A stretch of 63,362 nt of DNA, taken from positions 1 to 63,362 of the forward strand of contig MU859263.1 in the NCBI GenBank assembly GCA_033297205.1. Reading direction: 5' to 3'. Positions 45,267-57,127 of this stretch are shown here, piece by piece (the first letter of the stretch is position 1; every line of letters begins with the position of its first letter). This stretch comes from Pseudoneurospora amorphoporcata (lineage: Eukaryota; Ascomycota; Sordariomycetes; Sordariales; Sordariaceae). The notes beneath the pieces were generated by a model. The model ran no database searches, had not been told where the DNA came from, and saw only the letters and a program-made list of their open reading frames with translations. The translations under genes were made by a program, and so were the position numbers.

Positions 45267-46152
45267 TAGGGGTATGATCGGTTGCAACTGGTCCTGGCCC
45301 AGGAACAGGGCAAGACTGGGAAAAACCGTGCCAAGCTCGAGTTTTTTTCCCCTCTAAACCAGAATGGGTAACAGATTACTCTCTGAATAGCTTCAATCCC
45401 TGTCGTATCCACCCATACTGGTGACGCTCTTTGTACCTCTTCAGCGCACAGACAATGCCTTTTGGAAAGGGTATGGTGTGATGGTTTTCTGCCGTTTCTT
45501 GGCGGTTGTACTGGCGAAAGTTGAACTGGTGGGAAGTGACCAGTATGAGCAAAAAGTTAGCAGAAATGCCCCAGAAATTGCTGAGTCAGCAAAAACCATC
45601 AACCTCACGGGGGCACGTCATTTGAGACCAACTGCGTTATAGTGGGAGTACCACTGTCAGCAGTTTCAACAGTATGATACTCAATCTGACTGTCAACAGC
45701 CTGACTATCGACGGCTTGACTCTCGAGGAGGGCGGGGTCGATGGGGATGGATTCGTTTTCTTCAGGGAGGTCGTCTGGCGGTGTTGACTCCCGCGGCACA
45801 AGGAAGTCGTTTATGGGTATACTACTCAGAGCATTGGCAGCAATGGAGGATAAGTCGACTGCCTCCTCGATGGGGGTGTCGGTCTCGTCGATGGCCATGT
45901 CGATGGTGCTGTTTTCACCGCAAAATAACAATCTACATCACTGCAAACATCACGATCATGCCAAATATCAAATCCACAACCGAGGTCGATACGAAGGCGG
46001 TGAGCCAGCCGTCTGAGCCATACCTTTTTCGTACAAGGGCGCAAAGTGGGGTATGAGGAGGTACAAACTGGGCACTGCCTCCACTCTATTACAGTAAAAA
46101 GTATCTAAAATTTCATACTGGACCAGGACCAGTTGCAACCGATCATACCCTA
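45267..46152. mobile_element. 886-bp element with 35-bp inverted ends, hAT-like
   Basis: The left end reads TAGGGGTATGATCGGTTGCA then ACTGGTCCTGGCCCAG; the right end (46119-46152) is its reverse complement apart from one missing G and one C/T change. The terminal TAGGG resembles hAT-type ends. The 8-bp flanks (GAGCGGCC and GACTGCCG) agree at only four positions, so a target-site duplication is not proven. A minus-strand ORF lies inside. It is best seen as a non-autonomous or internally deleted DNA transposon. The superfamily is inference from the ends only. Confidence 0.5.
45605..45931 (-). pseudogene. ORF fragment inside the inverted-repeat element
   Basis: A 108-codon minus-strand ORF, acidic, with a duplicated QAVDSQAVDSQ unit and the phrase ESIPIDPALLE common in fungal low-complexity regions. 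It has no catalytic motif. Its place between the inverted ends suggests the N-terminal remnant of a transposase ORF, but I do not recognise the family and it could be chance. Confidence 0.25.
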
Positions 46153-47526
46153 GACTGCCGCAACTGAGGTGCCAAGTTTTTTTTCGGCTCCTTCCGAGCA
46201 GGCAGGTATTCCACTTCCTTTGCATGTGAGGTAGGCCGCCTGCCTTCAAGCAGTTCATGAAGGGTGGAAGAAGGAAGAAGGTTGAGACTAGGACAGATGG
46301 GTTTTTAGCAACTACCTTGAACTAAGTGGAAGACATCGAGGTTATATCAACCTATGTAACAGTGTGCACGCGACATCGATACCGCGGTGAAGGCGAAACC
46401 GACGACATCTGCGTTGCGACTGGACCCTGCGGTGCCTGGATAGGCTCCTCTTTTTACATTTTGGTTTCCAATAGATATCCAATTACAATTCAAAACTTGG
46501 CATTTTCCCAGGCGCACGATTACGTGTTAGGTTAGCTTGTAAGGGTAGTGATCCAGTCTTTCTCCATCCCTTGGAGCAAACTGAAATCCATGATGCGCTG
46601 GAGATGGAGCCAGTCTAGCCGCCGTGGAGAATGTCTTCAGGTCACGATCGTCGAATGCGGAGAGGAGGCGGCCTCCCTTCGTTTGGAGCTCGAGTGATGG
46701 GCACAACGAAGAATCACCTCACCAACAAAGTAGTAGGCGGTTGGCAAGGTCTTCCTTGTTGGGCATAGCCATGCTGAAATTGGGTACAGGAAGAATTACC
46801 ACATCAATCAATGCCCGCAGGTGTAACCCTCAGCACCCTGTCAGTCGTTGCCATCATTACAAGTGAATGGCAAGGTGTATGTGACGGCCATCCAACCCAT
46901 TCTGCCATTCCAACTTCCTTTCAATCAAGAATTTTTATCTCCCTCAGAGAGTCTTTCACTACCTAAACAACAGCTCTGGTCTAATCCTCCTCGGAAAACC
47001 ATTGTGCCTCTTCTCTATTGCGCATACATCGCCCATCCCTCGACGATTGTTAACGTGGGATCGGATCGCCAATGTCTCATTTTGTTTAAAGCGTTTTAAT
47101 TTCGGCGCTTTCCCAACTTGTCAGGGAAAACCACACTCGTCAACTTCGAACCTACAACTGTTCTCCCATCAACATCCCGCCCGGTAACGTTTTCAACATT
47201 ATCGCCGAGGCTCGCTCCCGGAGGACGCAATTGGCAGTGAAACAATAACAGAACTATCCAGCACTGAATGTGGGGCTAGCAAGCTCGCATTTCGATTGAC
47301 GAGCCAAGACCGAGACCGAGACGTTTACACCGACTTGCGCATTCCTCCCCGGATTCCAAATTCGAATTGACCCGGCACCCGAACACATCGCCGAAAAACA
47401 ACTGCGATTCTGCTTACCACTGTGCAACAACAACAAGTGGACGATACGAGATCAAGGCTTCTAAGGCGGTCTCTCTGAGCGCGAGTGCGAGCGCAAGTTG
47501 AGAAGGGACAGAGAAATCAAGTAATC
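46153..47526. other. Upstream region of cax
   Basis: No supported gene in 1.4 kb. The last few hundred bases are leader-like (GAGACCGAGACCGAGACG near 47309, purine-rich) and probably belong to a long cax 5' untranslated region. Confidence 0.45.
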
Positions 47527-49760
47527 ATGGTTTGTAAGTATCTTGGATCTGCCCCATAACATCAACACCCGTCCAACCCCGAATACCAAATCCTCATGCC
47601 CTTCATACTGCGCCCAACACAAAATCGACCGCCCTGCGCATGCTCTCGGTTCTCCTTCCCCGCCCAGCGTCGCTGTGTTTCTCGTCACTCTTTTGTTCAA
47701 CTCCCAACATTACCATCGAGTGTGGATTACAAAGTCGATGGAAGCAGGTCTTGGTTTGGTTTAAGAAGCATTCCACGCTGTGAAACAATTCTAATGCGAT
47801 GCCTTGTAATCTAGTCAACAACTTGAAGGTGAGGCAGGAGGCGTATCGCGTGAGCCGCGACAGCAACTCGATCATGAACCCCTGGCGAAACAAGAGAAGT
47901 TCGACCTGGGACGTGCCCGAGTCACAACGCTACTCTCAGCCGCCGATGGGGCACGAAGGACTCGATGATACAGCACCCATCAAACACTCAGTAACGGCGC
48001 CATCACGGGTATCAAATGGCTACGACAGTGCAAATGGAGAGCCCTCTTACACCCAAAAGAAGATCGAGATGCAGGATATGGAGCCCACCAGCCAAATGAC
48101 GGGGCTTACGGGGGAGACAGATGTGGAATCCGTACAGGTTCCTACGGGCTCTGCACATCAACGCAACGGCAGCCTTGGTCTTGTGCGCCGGAGGACAACG
48201 AACGCGAACGATTCGCGGACCGAACTGAACGGCGTAGAACAAAAGGTGACCGAGAAGGAAAAGGAGAAGAAGCAGAGGACTTTCTTCAAGCACCTCACGC
48301 CCAAGGAGCCGTTCACCGTGGGAAATCAAATTCGGCGCACACTTTTGGGCTCGTGGATCAACATTCTACTCGTCGCGGCGCCGGTCGGTATTGCGATCAA
48401 CTATGTCGAGGCGGTACCCCGCGTTGCCGTGTTCGTTGTCAACTTCATTGCCATCATTCCTCTTGCGGCAATGCTGGGCTTTGCGACGGAGGAAATCGCA
48501 CTGAGAACGGGCGAAGTCGTGGGTGGACTTTTGAATGCCAGTTTCGGGCAAGTAGCACCTTTATTTTCTGGGGCGGTGTGCTAGAGACCAGTGCTAACAC
48601 TCCCACAGCAATGCTGTTGAGTTGATCGTGGCTGTTATTGCTCTGACGCACGACGAGATTGTCGTCGTACAGACTTCGCTCATCGGCAGTATCTTGTCCA
48701 ACCTTCTTTTGGTCATGGGAATGTGCTTCTTCTGCGGCGGTCTCAACAGGCGGGAACAGTTTTTCAACACGACCGTCGCCCAAACAGCGGCGAGTTTACT
48801 TGCTCTTGCCGTCGGCAGTGTCATTGTACCTACGGTCTTTGATATGGCTATTGAAGATATGCCTTCTGGCATAAACTACGATAGAGTGGCAAAGGTGGCC
48901 CAACTTTCACGCGGCGTCTCCATCATTCTACTTTTCGTCTACGGTGGTTATCTTCTGTTCCAACTAAAGACTCACTCCTCCGTTTTCGCCGAGGAGAGTC
49001 AAAAGGTTGCGGGCAAGCCATTCAACTTTCGAGGCGGCAAGGATCTTAAGGACGGCGCCATTGCCCAGGGCCTGGTAAGCCCCGCTGGTATGGTAGGAGG
49101 CCACGCGGTTCCTTCGCGCAACAACAACGAGAGCATCCGCAACCACCTGGACGCCGCGCCTCATCAGGAGGACGAGGAGGAGGAAGGCGAGGAGCCGCAG
49201 CTGCATTTCATTGTCGCCGTTGCTACCCTAGTCATCTCTACTGTTATCATTGCGTTTTGCGCCGAGTATATGGTCGATGGCATTAGTGCTATTACCAACG
49301 GAAACAAAGTCAGCAAAGAGTTCGTTGGACTTATTCTGCTGCCCATCGTCGGAAATGCTGCCGAGCACGCCACTGCTGTCACGGTCGCTATCAAGGACAA
49401 GATGGATCTGGCCATTGGTGTGGCCGTCGGTTCGAGCATGCAGGTCGCGCTCTTCGTCATTCCTCTGCTCGTTATTATCGGTTGGGGAATGGGCATTGAG
49501 GAGATGTCGCTCAGCTTCGACACGTTCCAGGTAGCGGTGCTGTTCGTTTCGGTGCTGCTGGTTAACTACCTCATTGCGGACGGAAAGAGCCATTGGCTCG
49601 AGGGGATGCTACTTATTTGTCTGTATCTCATCGTGGCTGTATGTGCTTGGTGTAAGTTTGATAATATTTCGCCAATCTCCCCGGCGCTCTTCGATGCTAA
49701 TGCGTCTACTCTACAGTTTACCCGAATCCTTGTGAGGGCCCTGATTGTCCCAAGGCTTAG
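47527..49760 (+). CDS. cax: Vacuolar Ca2+/H+ exchanger (CAX family)
   Basis: Proton-driven calcium transporter that loads the vacuole with Ca2+. I read exons 47527-47533, 47815-48547, 48609-49651 and 49717-49760, giving 608 residues. A hydrophilic N-terminus of about 165 residues precedes eleven membrane helices. Both CAX signature repeats are present: FGNAVELIVAVIALTHDEIV and GNAAEHATAVTVAIKDKMDL with GVAVGSSMQVALFV. An acidic loop (DEEEEGEE) divides the halves. Intron 2 has a GC donor (GG|GCAAGT). The seven-base first exon (ATG GTT T) is supported by a GTAAGT donor and matching phase but not by homology; the alternative start is ATG 47874 (MNPWRNKRSS). Failure to splice the last intron would replace the Cys-containing C-terminus (FYPNPCEGPDCPKA) with a longer tail. 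Confidence 0.9.
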
Positions 49761-50301
49761 AATATGGCCTGAAAACAACTTTATGAATGTGGATGCGATG
49801 CTTGATTTCAGTTTCACGAGGCGAGACGACGTGTATATGACACGTCAAATTAGATACACATCATACGTTTGAGAGCGAGGACACTCTTTTTTTCAGTTAG
49901 CATGCGGTCTCTTTATCTCTATTCGGACGCACATACTTGCCAGCAGATGCGCGCGCGCGCCAGATTTTCTACAAGAAACGAGCAAGGAAGCAGTCTAGTT
50001 ACCCTATAGTATCCTTTGCAACGTCCATTATTCTGAAGTAGAGGTTTTCAATGATTCACAAAGGGCGCAGAGATGCTACTAATAAGCTGACGAGCATCCA
50101 TCCATTAGCGGGAAAGGAATGCACAAAAGGAGAAATAGTCGGCCCAAGGGTAGGGACAAGAAGGAATGATAGTGGTAAAAAGGCGGAGAGACGAGAATAG
50201 GGGAGAGGGAGGAAACAGCAAAAATGAAGATACGTGTAACTACCTGAATGGAGCTCTGTAAACCTATCATCAGCCACCGACTTTCAAGAATTAAGAAATA
50301 T
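49761..50301. other. Intergenic region, cax to tRNA-Asn
   Basis: No gene seen. It contains GCGCGCGC at about 49950 and purine-rich sequence before the tRNA. Confidence 0.5.
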
Positions 50302-50375
50302 TCCCTCGTGGCGCAATTGGCTAGCGCGTCAGACTGTTAATCTGGAGGCTGTAAGTTCGATCCTTACCGAGGGAG
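50302..50375 (+). tRNA. tRNA-Asn (anticodon GUU)
   Basis: Cloverleaf read by eye: acceptor stem TCCCTCG/CGAGGGA, D stem GCGC/GCGC, anticodon stem TCAGA/TCTGG with loop CTGTTAA (anticodon GTT), T stem GTAAG/CTTAC with TTCGATC loop, and discriminator G as expected for tRNA-Asn. It is 74 nt without an intron. A T7 run follows 11 bases downstream. Confidence 0.96.
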
Positions 50376-50386
50376 GTTGACAGCAA

Positions 50387-50393
50387 TTTTTTT
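50387..50393 (+). terminator. RNA polymerase III T-run terminator
   Basis: TTTTTTT shortly after the tRNA-Asn 3' end, the expected Pol III stop signal. Confidence 0.75.
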
Positions 50394-51114
50394 GCGTTCT
50401 TTTTGTATGCGAAAGCGGCATGGATGTTTTTTGGTGATCCGATGCAATGTTGTTACTGTAATGCAAGGATGGGGCGTATTTAACCATGTTGTATCTCGTC
50501 GTGGCTTCTTTTTCCGGGTTGGTTTCTTTTTTTGGTTCTTGTAGGAATTTTGGATCATGTTACCCAGATGGTTGGCTGCATACGATCGGCAACTTCATGT
50601 TGCTGTCGGTGGTGGAGTTTGTGCCAATTGACTGAACAAAATGAAGCGATGGGAATCTTACGTAGTAAACGTTGGTTGATGGAGAAAGATCACTTAGGAA
50701 AGAACAGTTACGACCAGCGACATGAATTTATCGTGAATCCTGGGAGCGGTCATTTTATCTTCAGCAATAGGTGCGACTGCGATACTTTGTACGACCCGAG
50801 ACTACGAATGATGTTGAACCCCCAAAAGACACTAGTTGATACTCATCATCCCTCAATATTCGCTATATACGCTAATGTCATTGCATGATATTGAACAGTC
50901 ACAGTTATAGTATGTGACACTGCCACCTAGTATTCTTCAAGCCATGCTCCGCTACGCTGCTTTGATCATTCATTTGACGTTCGTCCCTACATACTTTTAC
51001 ATCTTTTCAAACATCACGAGAACATCTTGATCCCTTCCTTATCAAACCCATCCTATCCTATTCCCCTACCACCCTCTTCCCTTTACACTTCTACGCTCTT
51101 CCCTACGCTCTTCC
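50394..51114. other. Intergenic region, tRNA-Asn to IML1 3' end
   Basis: No supported gene. A 118-codon plus-strand ORF near 50532-50888 shows no domain and lies antisense to the probable IML1 3' untranslated region. Confidence 0.45.
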
Positions 51115-54100
51115 TCACTGTTCCTTATTGATATCTTCCCCAGCACCATCACCATTCTTCGCACTACCAATGTTCACACCAGCAGCAGTCGCCCCCGCCG
51201 CCGCAGCCGCAGCAGCAGCAGCAGCCGACGCACCTCCCCCAATGCCCAACCCAATCCTACTCCCCATCCCCCCCTCCTGCACGCTCGCTCTCCTCAACCT
51301 CATTTGGTTCGACGGATGGCCCGCAGACGCCGCCGACGCAGCCGACAACAACCTTGGACTCCCGAGTCTTACCGGGCTGATTCCCAGTCCCGTCCCGCTG
51401 CCCACCAGCTGCAAATCACTCAGGTTGCTAAGGCCCGTGCCGCCTGTTGCTGCTAGCACGCCGGGAGGAAGGCCGAAGGTGGGGATGTTGGTATCTGGGA
51501 CTATGTGACCGGTACTAGTGCTAGTAATACGAGGAGTGCCGAAAGCGAGGGTTGAGTCCTTCGTTGCTGTAGTCGATAGCACCGTTACCGGCGCAAGGCC
51601 GGGGGTGGTGTAAGGTGCGGGCGGGTGCACTTCACGCTCGAGCACTTCGCGGTAAAACGCCTCGAGGGCGGAACGGTCGCGGCAGAAGGATTCGAGCTCG
51701 TCTTTGATTACCTCGGGGTCTTGGCTCATAGGCGTTACGGGGATCGTGATGGTGGAGCGGTTGAGGGATTGGCCGGTGATGCCGAAGCCGTTGGTCGAGG
51801 GGGGACCGCTGGCCAAGGGCCCGATGAGGTGCGGTCGCAGGGCCGGGGAGAGGAAGGCTGTTGTTGGTTTGACGAGCGGGGAGGAGACTGCGGTTGGTTG
51901 GTCACCTGGGTGGGCGTTTGGTCCATAAAGACTGGGCGTTGGGATGCGGCCGGGTCCGGGGCCGGGACCGAGGTTGTCTGACCCGGCTCCGCCTCCACCT
52001 CCCTTTTGCTGCATCTCCTTCTCGCGCTGGGCGGCGGTGCGGTTGCTGTAGAGACGGTTGGCTAGGATGAGGAAGTCGCCTTCGTCGGTGATCTCGGCGA
52101 TGAGAGTACCGCATCGGTGGATGAACTGCGTGTACTTGAAGTCTGGCTTGCCCCACGAGTACGACACGTCGACGTTGTAGGGGAAGCTGGACGCGGGCTC
52201 CAAGTCGAGAACAAAGTCAAACTTCCGCAGGAGAGCCCTCTGATAGAAGTGCCGCCCTGGCTGTGCCTGCGGAGTAAACGAATTGGGGTCAAAGTAGGTG
52301 ATGGGCTGTTGGTTTGGTGGCTGGACGACCAGCTTAATCACGTACGGTCGGCGGAACGGGTTGATCTCCGTTATATCACAAGCCTCGGCAATGGGAACCT
52401 CAACAAGCCGAAGCCCGTATAAGGCCGCCTCGCGAGCCCATGCCTCGATAGCATCTTCGATCAACTTGGCCGTTACGTTCATCCAGTCGATCCGGATATG
52501 GTAACAGTTGTCGGGATTGTGAAGTCTGTCGTAATGCAAATCAACCACTTCCGGCCGGTAAGAGCGCTTTCGATGGTCTACGTCGTATTTCATGACTTTA
52601 CTCAGAACCACCCGGGGCTTCTTGCCACCGGCCATCGTAGCTGCCGTTGGGGTCACCGTTCCAGATGTGGGAGCACTGTCTTCGTGAATGGACGTTGGTC
52701 TCGACATCGAAACATTAGACCTTGGTGAATCCCGTGCCTCCGATCGCGGTGTTGATGGGACGGACACTGGAGCCCGCCTTGCGTTGAACCATCCTGGGGG
52801 GTTGGGTTTCGCATAGTCGCTGCTGATCTGGTAGAAGTATTGACCATCCCTGAAAGGATGACGCCTCTCGACGTGCACGAAGAGGCCACCTCCATCCTTC
52901 TTTCCGTCTTTGTTTTCATCCCTGGACTTATCATCTGCAGAGACCATCAGACGGTTACCGAGCTCTTCGGCTTCCTCTCTGTCTTCCAAGTCTTCAAAGT
53001 GCTCAAGGAGCCAAGTGGTCATGTCCGAACCGATGAAGCAGTTGTAATGGAGGCGCAAATGCCAGCGCCGGTTTTGCATACGAATGCCTCCAGTTTCAAC
53101 CGGCTGCTGAATGGCCTCCGCCAATGCTGCGAGGCTAAAGTTCTTCTTTGAGAACTGCTCTCTGCTTGTGACGAGCTGACCCTTCCTATGTCCACCTTCA
53201 AGGCCCTCCAACAGCGGAAGTGTTTCCAGCTCGGCCGCGATAACCACGGATGGATCTTCTGTTTTGTAGACGATATCAAGGGGATTCAGATCCTTTTTGC
53301 GGCGTGCTGCTTGAAAACTCCGTTCGCTAGCCGGGATATACCTATGTTTCTGCCACATTTGCGCAAGTTTCCGAATGCCCTCAATGCGGATCTCTTCTTC
53401 GCTGTCCCCATATTGCGTCTTGGGAAAAAACGAGTGTCTAGCAGTCATTGGTATCAGGACGAATCTAGCACGCCAGAACCTCAGATGTTCTGACAACTCG
53501 TCATTGTGCCCTGCAACGAATGCATCCACATAATTCCAGTTTCGATCAGGTGTTGGAGCCACCATGTCAAACGGAAGGGTTTTGTAACCGTGGTCAAGTA
53601 GAGTTCGTATCGCCGGTTTGTACAAGTATCGGTCATCGTACAGTTCCGGCGAGGCGATCGGCTTCCGGACAAAGATATTAACTTCAATTTCGGTGCCATT
53701 CACGCACGACAGTTGGTGAATCGTGTTGCCGACCGACATAAAGATGCTTGTACCATCTTCCGCTGTGTGGTCGCGGGAGAATATGTCGGTAACCTTGAGT
53801 TGCTTCTGGCCAAAGGCTTTGGCGACAGCTGGGCCTACAACGACTTGGAATCCTTGGCAGAATCTGAGACTGATCATCTCGCGCAGCATCTCGTCGCGTG
53901 ACTTGAGTTCCTCGGCCAACTCATCATCGGCATTCTGCGAGACATTGTACGGTTGACGGTGGTACTCTGACTCGAACTGTGCCTTGGTGGGGAAGTATTC
54001 AGTGGTAAGTGGAACGGCAGCAGGGGAGCACAAAGACTTCCATTTCATCACCCGCGTCTCGTTGGGCCTAGGAAAGACATGCTGCCAACGACTGTATAAC

Positions 54101-57100
54101 GTGGCAATATCGACCTTGTTGCTATCAGGGTTCGACGGGTTGACCAACGTCAGCCAAGGCGACAACGCGGTAGTCGGCGATAATGTCGACGGTAGTTCCG
54201 GTACCGCTCCGGCCAAAAGCTTGTTATTGTAAACCTTCTTCGCATCCTCGGCTCTGATTGCGTCCGAGTAGAGGAAATCACGATTATCAGGCACGTAATC
54301 AGCCCGTAATGTCGAGGCGAGCATTGAGCCTGATAGCATGTTGGCTGAAGGGTCAGTTGGAAGCTGTTGCGACTTGATTGGCATTGGCCGGCTTGGAGTG
54401 CCCTCCAAGTACTGATGACCAGGCGCGAATGAGCCTGGTGTAGGACCCCAAGGGGAGAAAGCGGGAGTTCCACTTGTAAACATCTGGGGCGACATTGACC
54501 GGTTGATTACTGCCTTGGCTGGAGTTGCAGCAGTGTTCGCATTCATCAAAGCCCTCGAAGATGTCAACGATCTATCAGCATTCACGCTTTCAATGCTAAG
54601 CTCAGCCGTCGCAGCCTTTGGTGCAGCAATGCGAAAACCAGAGCTGCCAAGGCTGATCTGCTTCATGAACTTTGGGACTTTTGGAGTGGTTGTAGGTGAA
54701 CGCTTCGAGTTGAGTTTGTCGAAATCGACCGTCTTACGGGCGCGCAATTCGGGTTTTTCGGTATTGAAGCGCTGACCCGATCCATGGCCAGTTATTGTCA
54801 TTTGCGAGGCACTCGTAGACGGCCTACGCTCAGTGTATGATGTCCCAAGAAGACTCGCGTCATCAGCATGGTGTCGCCTGACGGAATCATCGTACTCCCG
54901 TACATGTCTCGGGGGCGCCAATGTGCGGCGTAATGACGGTTGGCGCGCTCTCGAGTCATCGTAGTCTTGCAACTGCTTCCAAAGTGACTTTTCCCCCAAT
55001 TTTGCGTGTTTATCCGGGGCGAATTTCTGAAACCCGTACACATGGTCAAATAGAATTTCTGGGATGCGGGAGTTCTGTATGAAGACGTTGCCGTCTTGGT
55101 CAATGTACGGTTTCGGTACGTTGCTCGCCTGCAATGCTTTATGAGGGAAATAAGGGTCCAGGTGCAACGGCTTGGTTTCGATCTCGTTGGTTTCCATGAC
55201 GCTCCGCATCTGCAAGTCATACATACGACATCTTATCAAGAAGTCGTCCCCTGACTGAGTTTGCGAAACATCGGAGACCGATAGAGCAATGCCATGGTAT
55301 GACAAGGTTTCTTCGGACTCGCCTGTCCAGTACGAGACGTGTAGCCATTGCGGCAAAGCATAATTCCATTCGTCTTGAGCCGAGCCAGAGCCCGCATAAT
55401 CACCACGAAGAGTGATATCGGTGCCTCTGCTTGGTGAGTAAGACCCCGCCATGCTGTTATAGCTTCCAATTGTCGGCGCTGTCTGTTTAGGAGTACTGGA
55501 AAGACTCGGGACTGTTTTTGCCTTGTGATGCTGTGTCGGTTCTGTTGAGTATTCTGGGTTGCGGTAACGAAACAAGGGCACGGAGTGGAGAGGTGTCTTG
55601 GGTATGCATATAAGATCGATACCAATCCCATTCCCAACCAAGGATTCGGTGGTGCGACGGAGTGCGTCGTACTCGACCTCAAATATGCCTGGACTAGGAC
55701 TTATGACGATGACAGATATGCCAGTTCGCATCAGATCACGATCTATGTAATCGTGCGCAAACAATGAGGATGCCATGTTGATTGCCTCAAGAAAATTGCC
55801 ATAAATGGCTCTTGATGCCTCGGCCTTTATTCTGTTCAAGGCTGCTTGTTGGTCGGCCGGGTCGTCTGAAGAAGAAAAGGAGTTCATTGCCTTCTGATGG
55901 AAGGTGCTGATGTCCCTTCGAAAGTAGTTAAACTCGCGCTTCAACTGGTAGAGGATCTTTGTCCACTCGCCGCTGCCCATTTCGCTCACAACAACGCGGT
56001 AGAAATCCTTGTAGGGGCGACGGTCGCCAGACGACTGGACACCGGTGTAGTAGTCATTTTGAATTTCCGGGTTGGCGAATTCGGTGGATATGCCTGTGTC
56101 GTACTCAACCCGAGCAAAGAGAACAATAGTGACAAGGTGCCTGACCTTGAGTGATGCCCATTTCTTGAACAAGGCGGGCAAAAAGCCGTTTACAACCTTG
56201 TTGAACATGATCTCACCAGAACCATCTGAATCGAAGTCCCACATTTCGCGCGCCATCTGGACAAAAAGCACGTACCGGGCGGACTCGCTTCGGAAGATGG
56301 GTTTTGTATTATGGCCGAAGAATGCGGATGGCACCTTGCGACCGTCAACATAGACAGCGGTAACCTGAGCTTTGAGAGTGCCCATGAACAGAACCATTTG
56401 GCCTTTGTAGACAGTCCTGTCTGAAAGCTCACGAGCAGCCAACTGCCACATGTCGGAGCGGGACATGTACTGGTCTCTGAAGCAAAGCTCGACATGAGAG
56501 GCCTCAATGGCTGGGTTTTGATCATCAATCTAGCTAGTTTAGTAGGGGTTCTACGAGGCTACAGGTTGAGGGATGGGGGCGTACTGGGGTCAGGGTAACC
56601 TGTGAACCCTTCCTCATGCCGAAGACATCTGCAATATGCTTTGCGACGTAGACTTCAACACTCGGATAGCGGGCTTTGAGTTCCTTGGGCATGCCCTTGA
56701 CGACAAAGATGTAACGCGGTTGGCTTTCTGCAGCCTCTTTTGTGCGGTCCAGTGGGGCTTGTTTGTGATGATGGTGGTGATGGTGGTGAGAGCCTTGCGT
56801 CTGCTTTTCCGAATCAGGCCGGAAGACGTCAATAGCCATGAGGCTGCCTGGCTTTGCCTCATCACCTATGAGATCGAGGTTGAGCAAGACCTCGTCGCGG
56901 GCAAAGGACTCGTTGACGGTGACGGTCCATCTCTTGTCGATACGTGAGCGCCTTGAGGATGAAAAGGGTCGGTCACGGATGGTCGAGCTACTAGAGACGG
57001 TATCCGGGGACCGGGGCATATCCGGGATGCGCTCCAGGCTGTTTCTGCTGAACTGCCGGAGGTGCGACGACCAGTTGGGCGGCCTAGCCTGTCCCGGCAC

Positions 57101-57127
57101 CCCCGAAGGGTTATTGCGCGACGCCAT
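51115..57127 (-). CDS. IML1: IML1, GATOR1/SEACIT GTPase-activating subunit
   Basis: Orthologue of yeast Iml1 and human DEPDC5, the GAP subunit of the GATOR1/SEACIT complex that inhibits TORC1 at the vacuole when amino acids are scarce. Minus-strand exons 57127-56585 and 56529-51115 give 1985 residues. The intron is 55 nt; the frame joins MRKGSQVTLTP to IDDQNPAIEASHVELCFRDQ. The N-terminal domain includes YMSRSDMWQLAARELSDRTV and the IML1 domain LVTIVLFARVEYD ... TGISVIVISPSPGIFEVEYD. A DEP domain lies near residues 1340-1430 (CFIGSDMTTWLLEHFEDLED ... FRDGQYFYQIS). The C-terminal domain has WMNVTAKLIEDAIEAWAREA and VSYSWGKPDFKYTQFIHRCG. Low-complexity parts are an eight-His run near residue 115 and an Ala-rich tail. 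The first ATG (57127) is preceded in frame only by a TTG. Confidence 0.95.

Noticed and set aside
50532..50888. 118-codon plus-strand ORF downstream of the tRNA
   Set aside because: Lies in the probable IML1 3' region, with no features.
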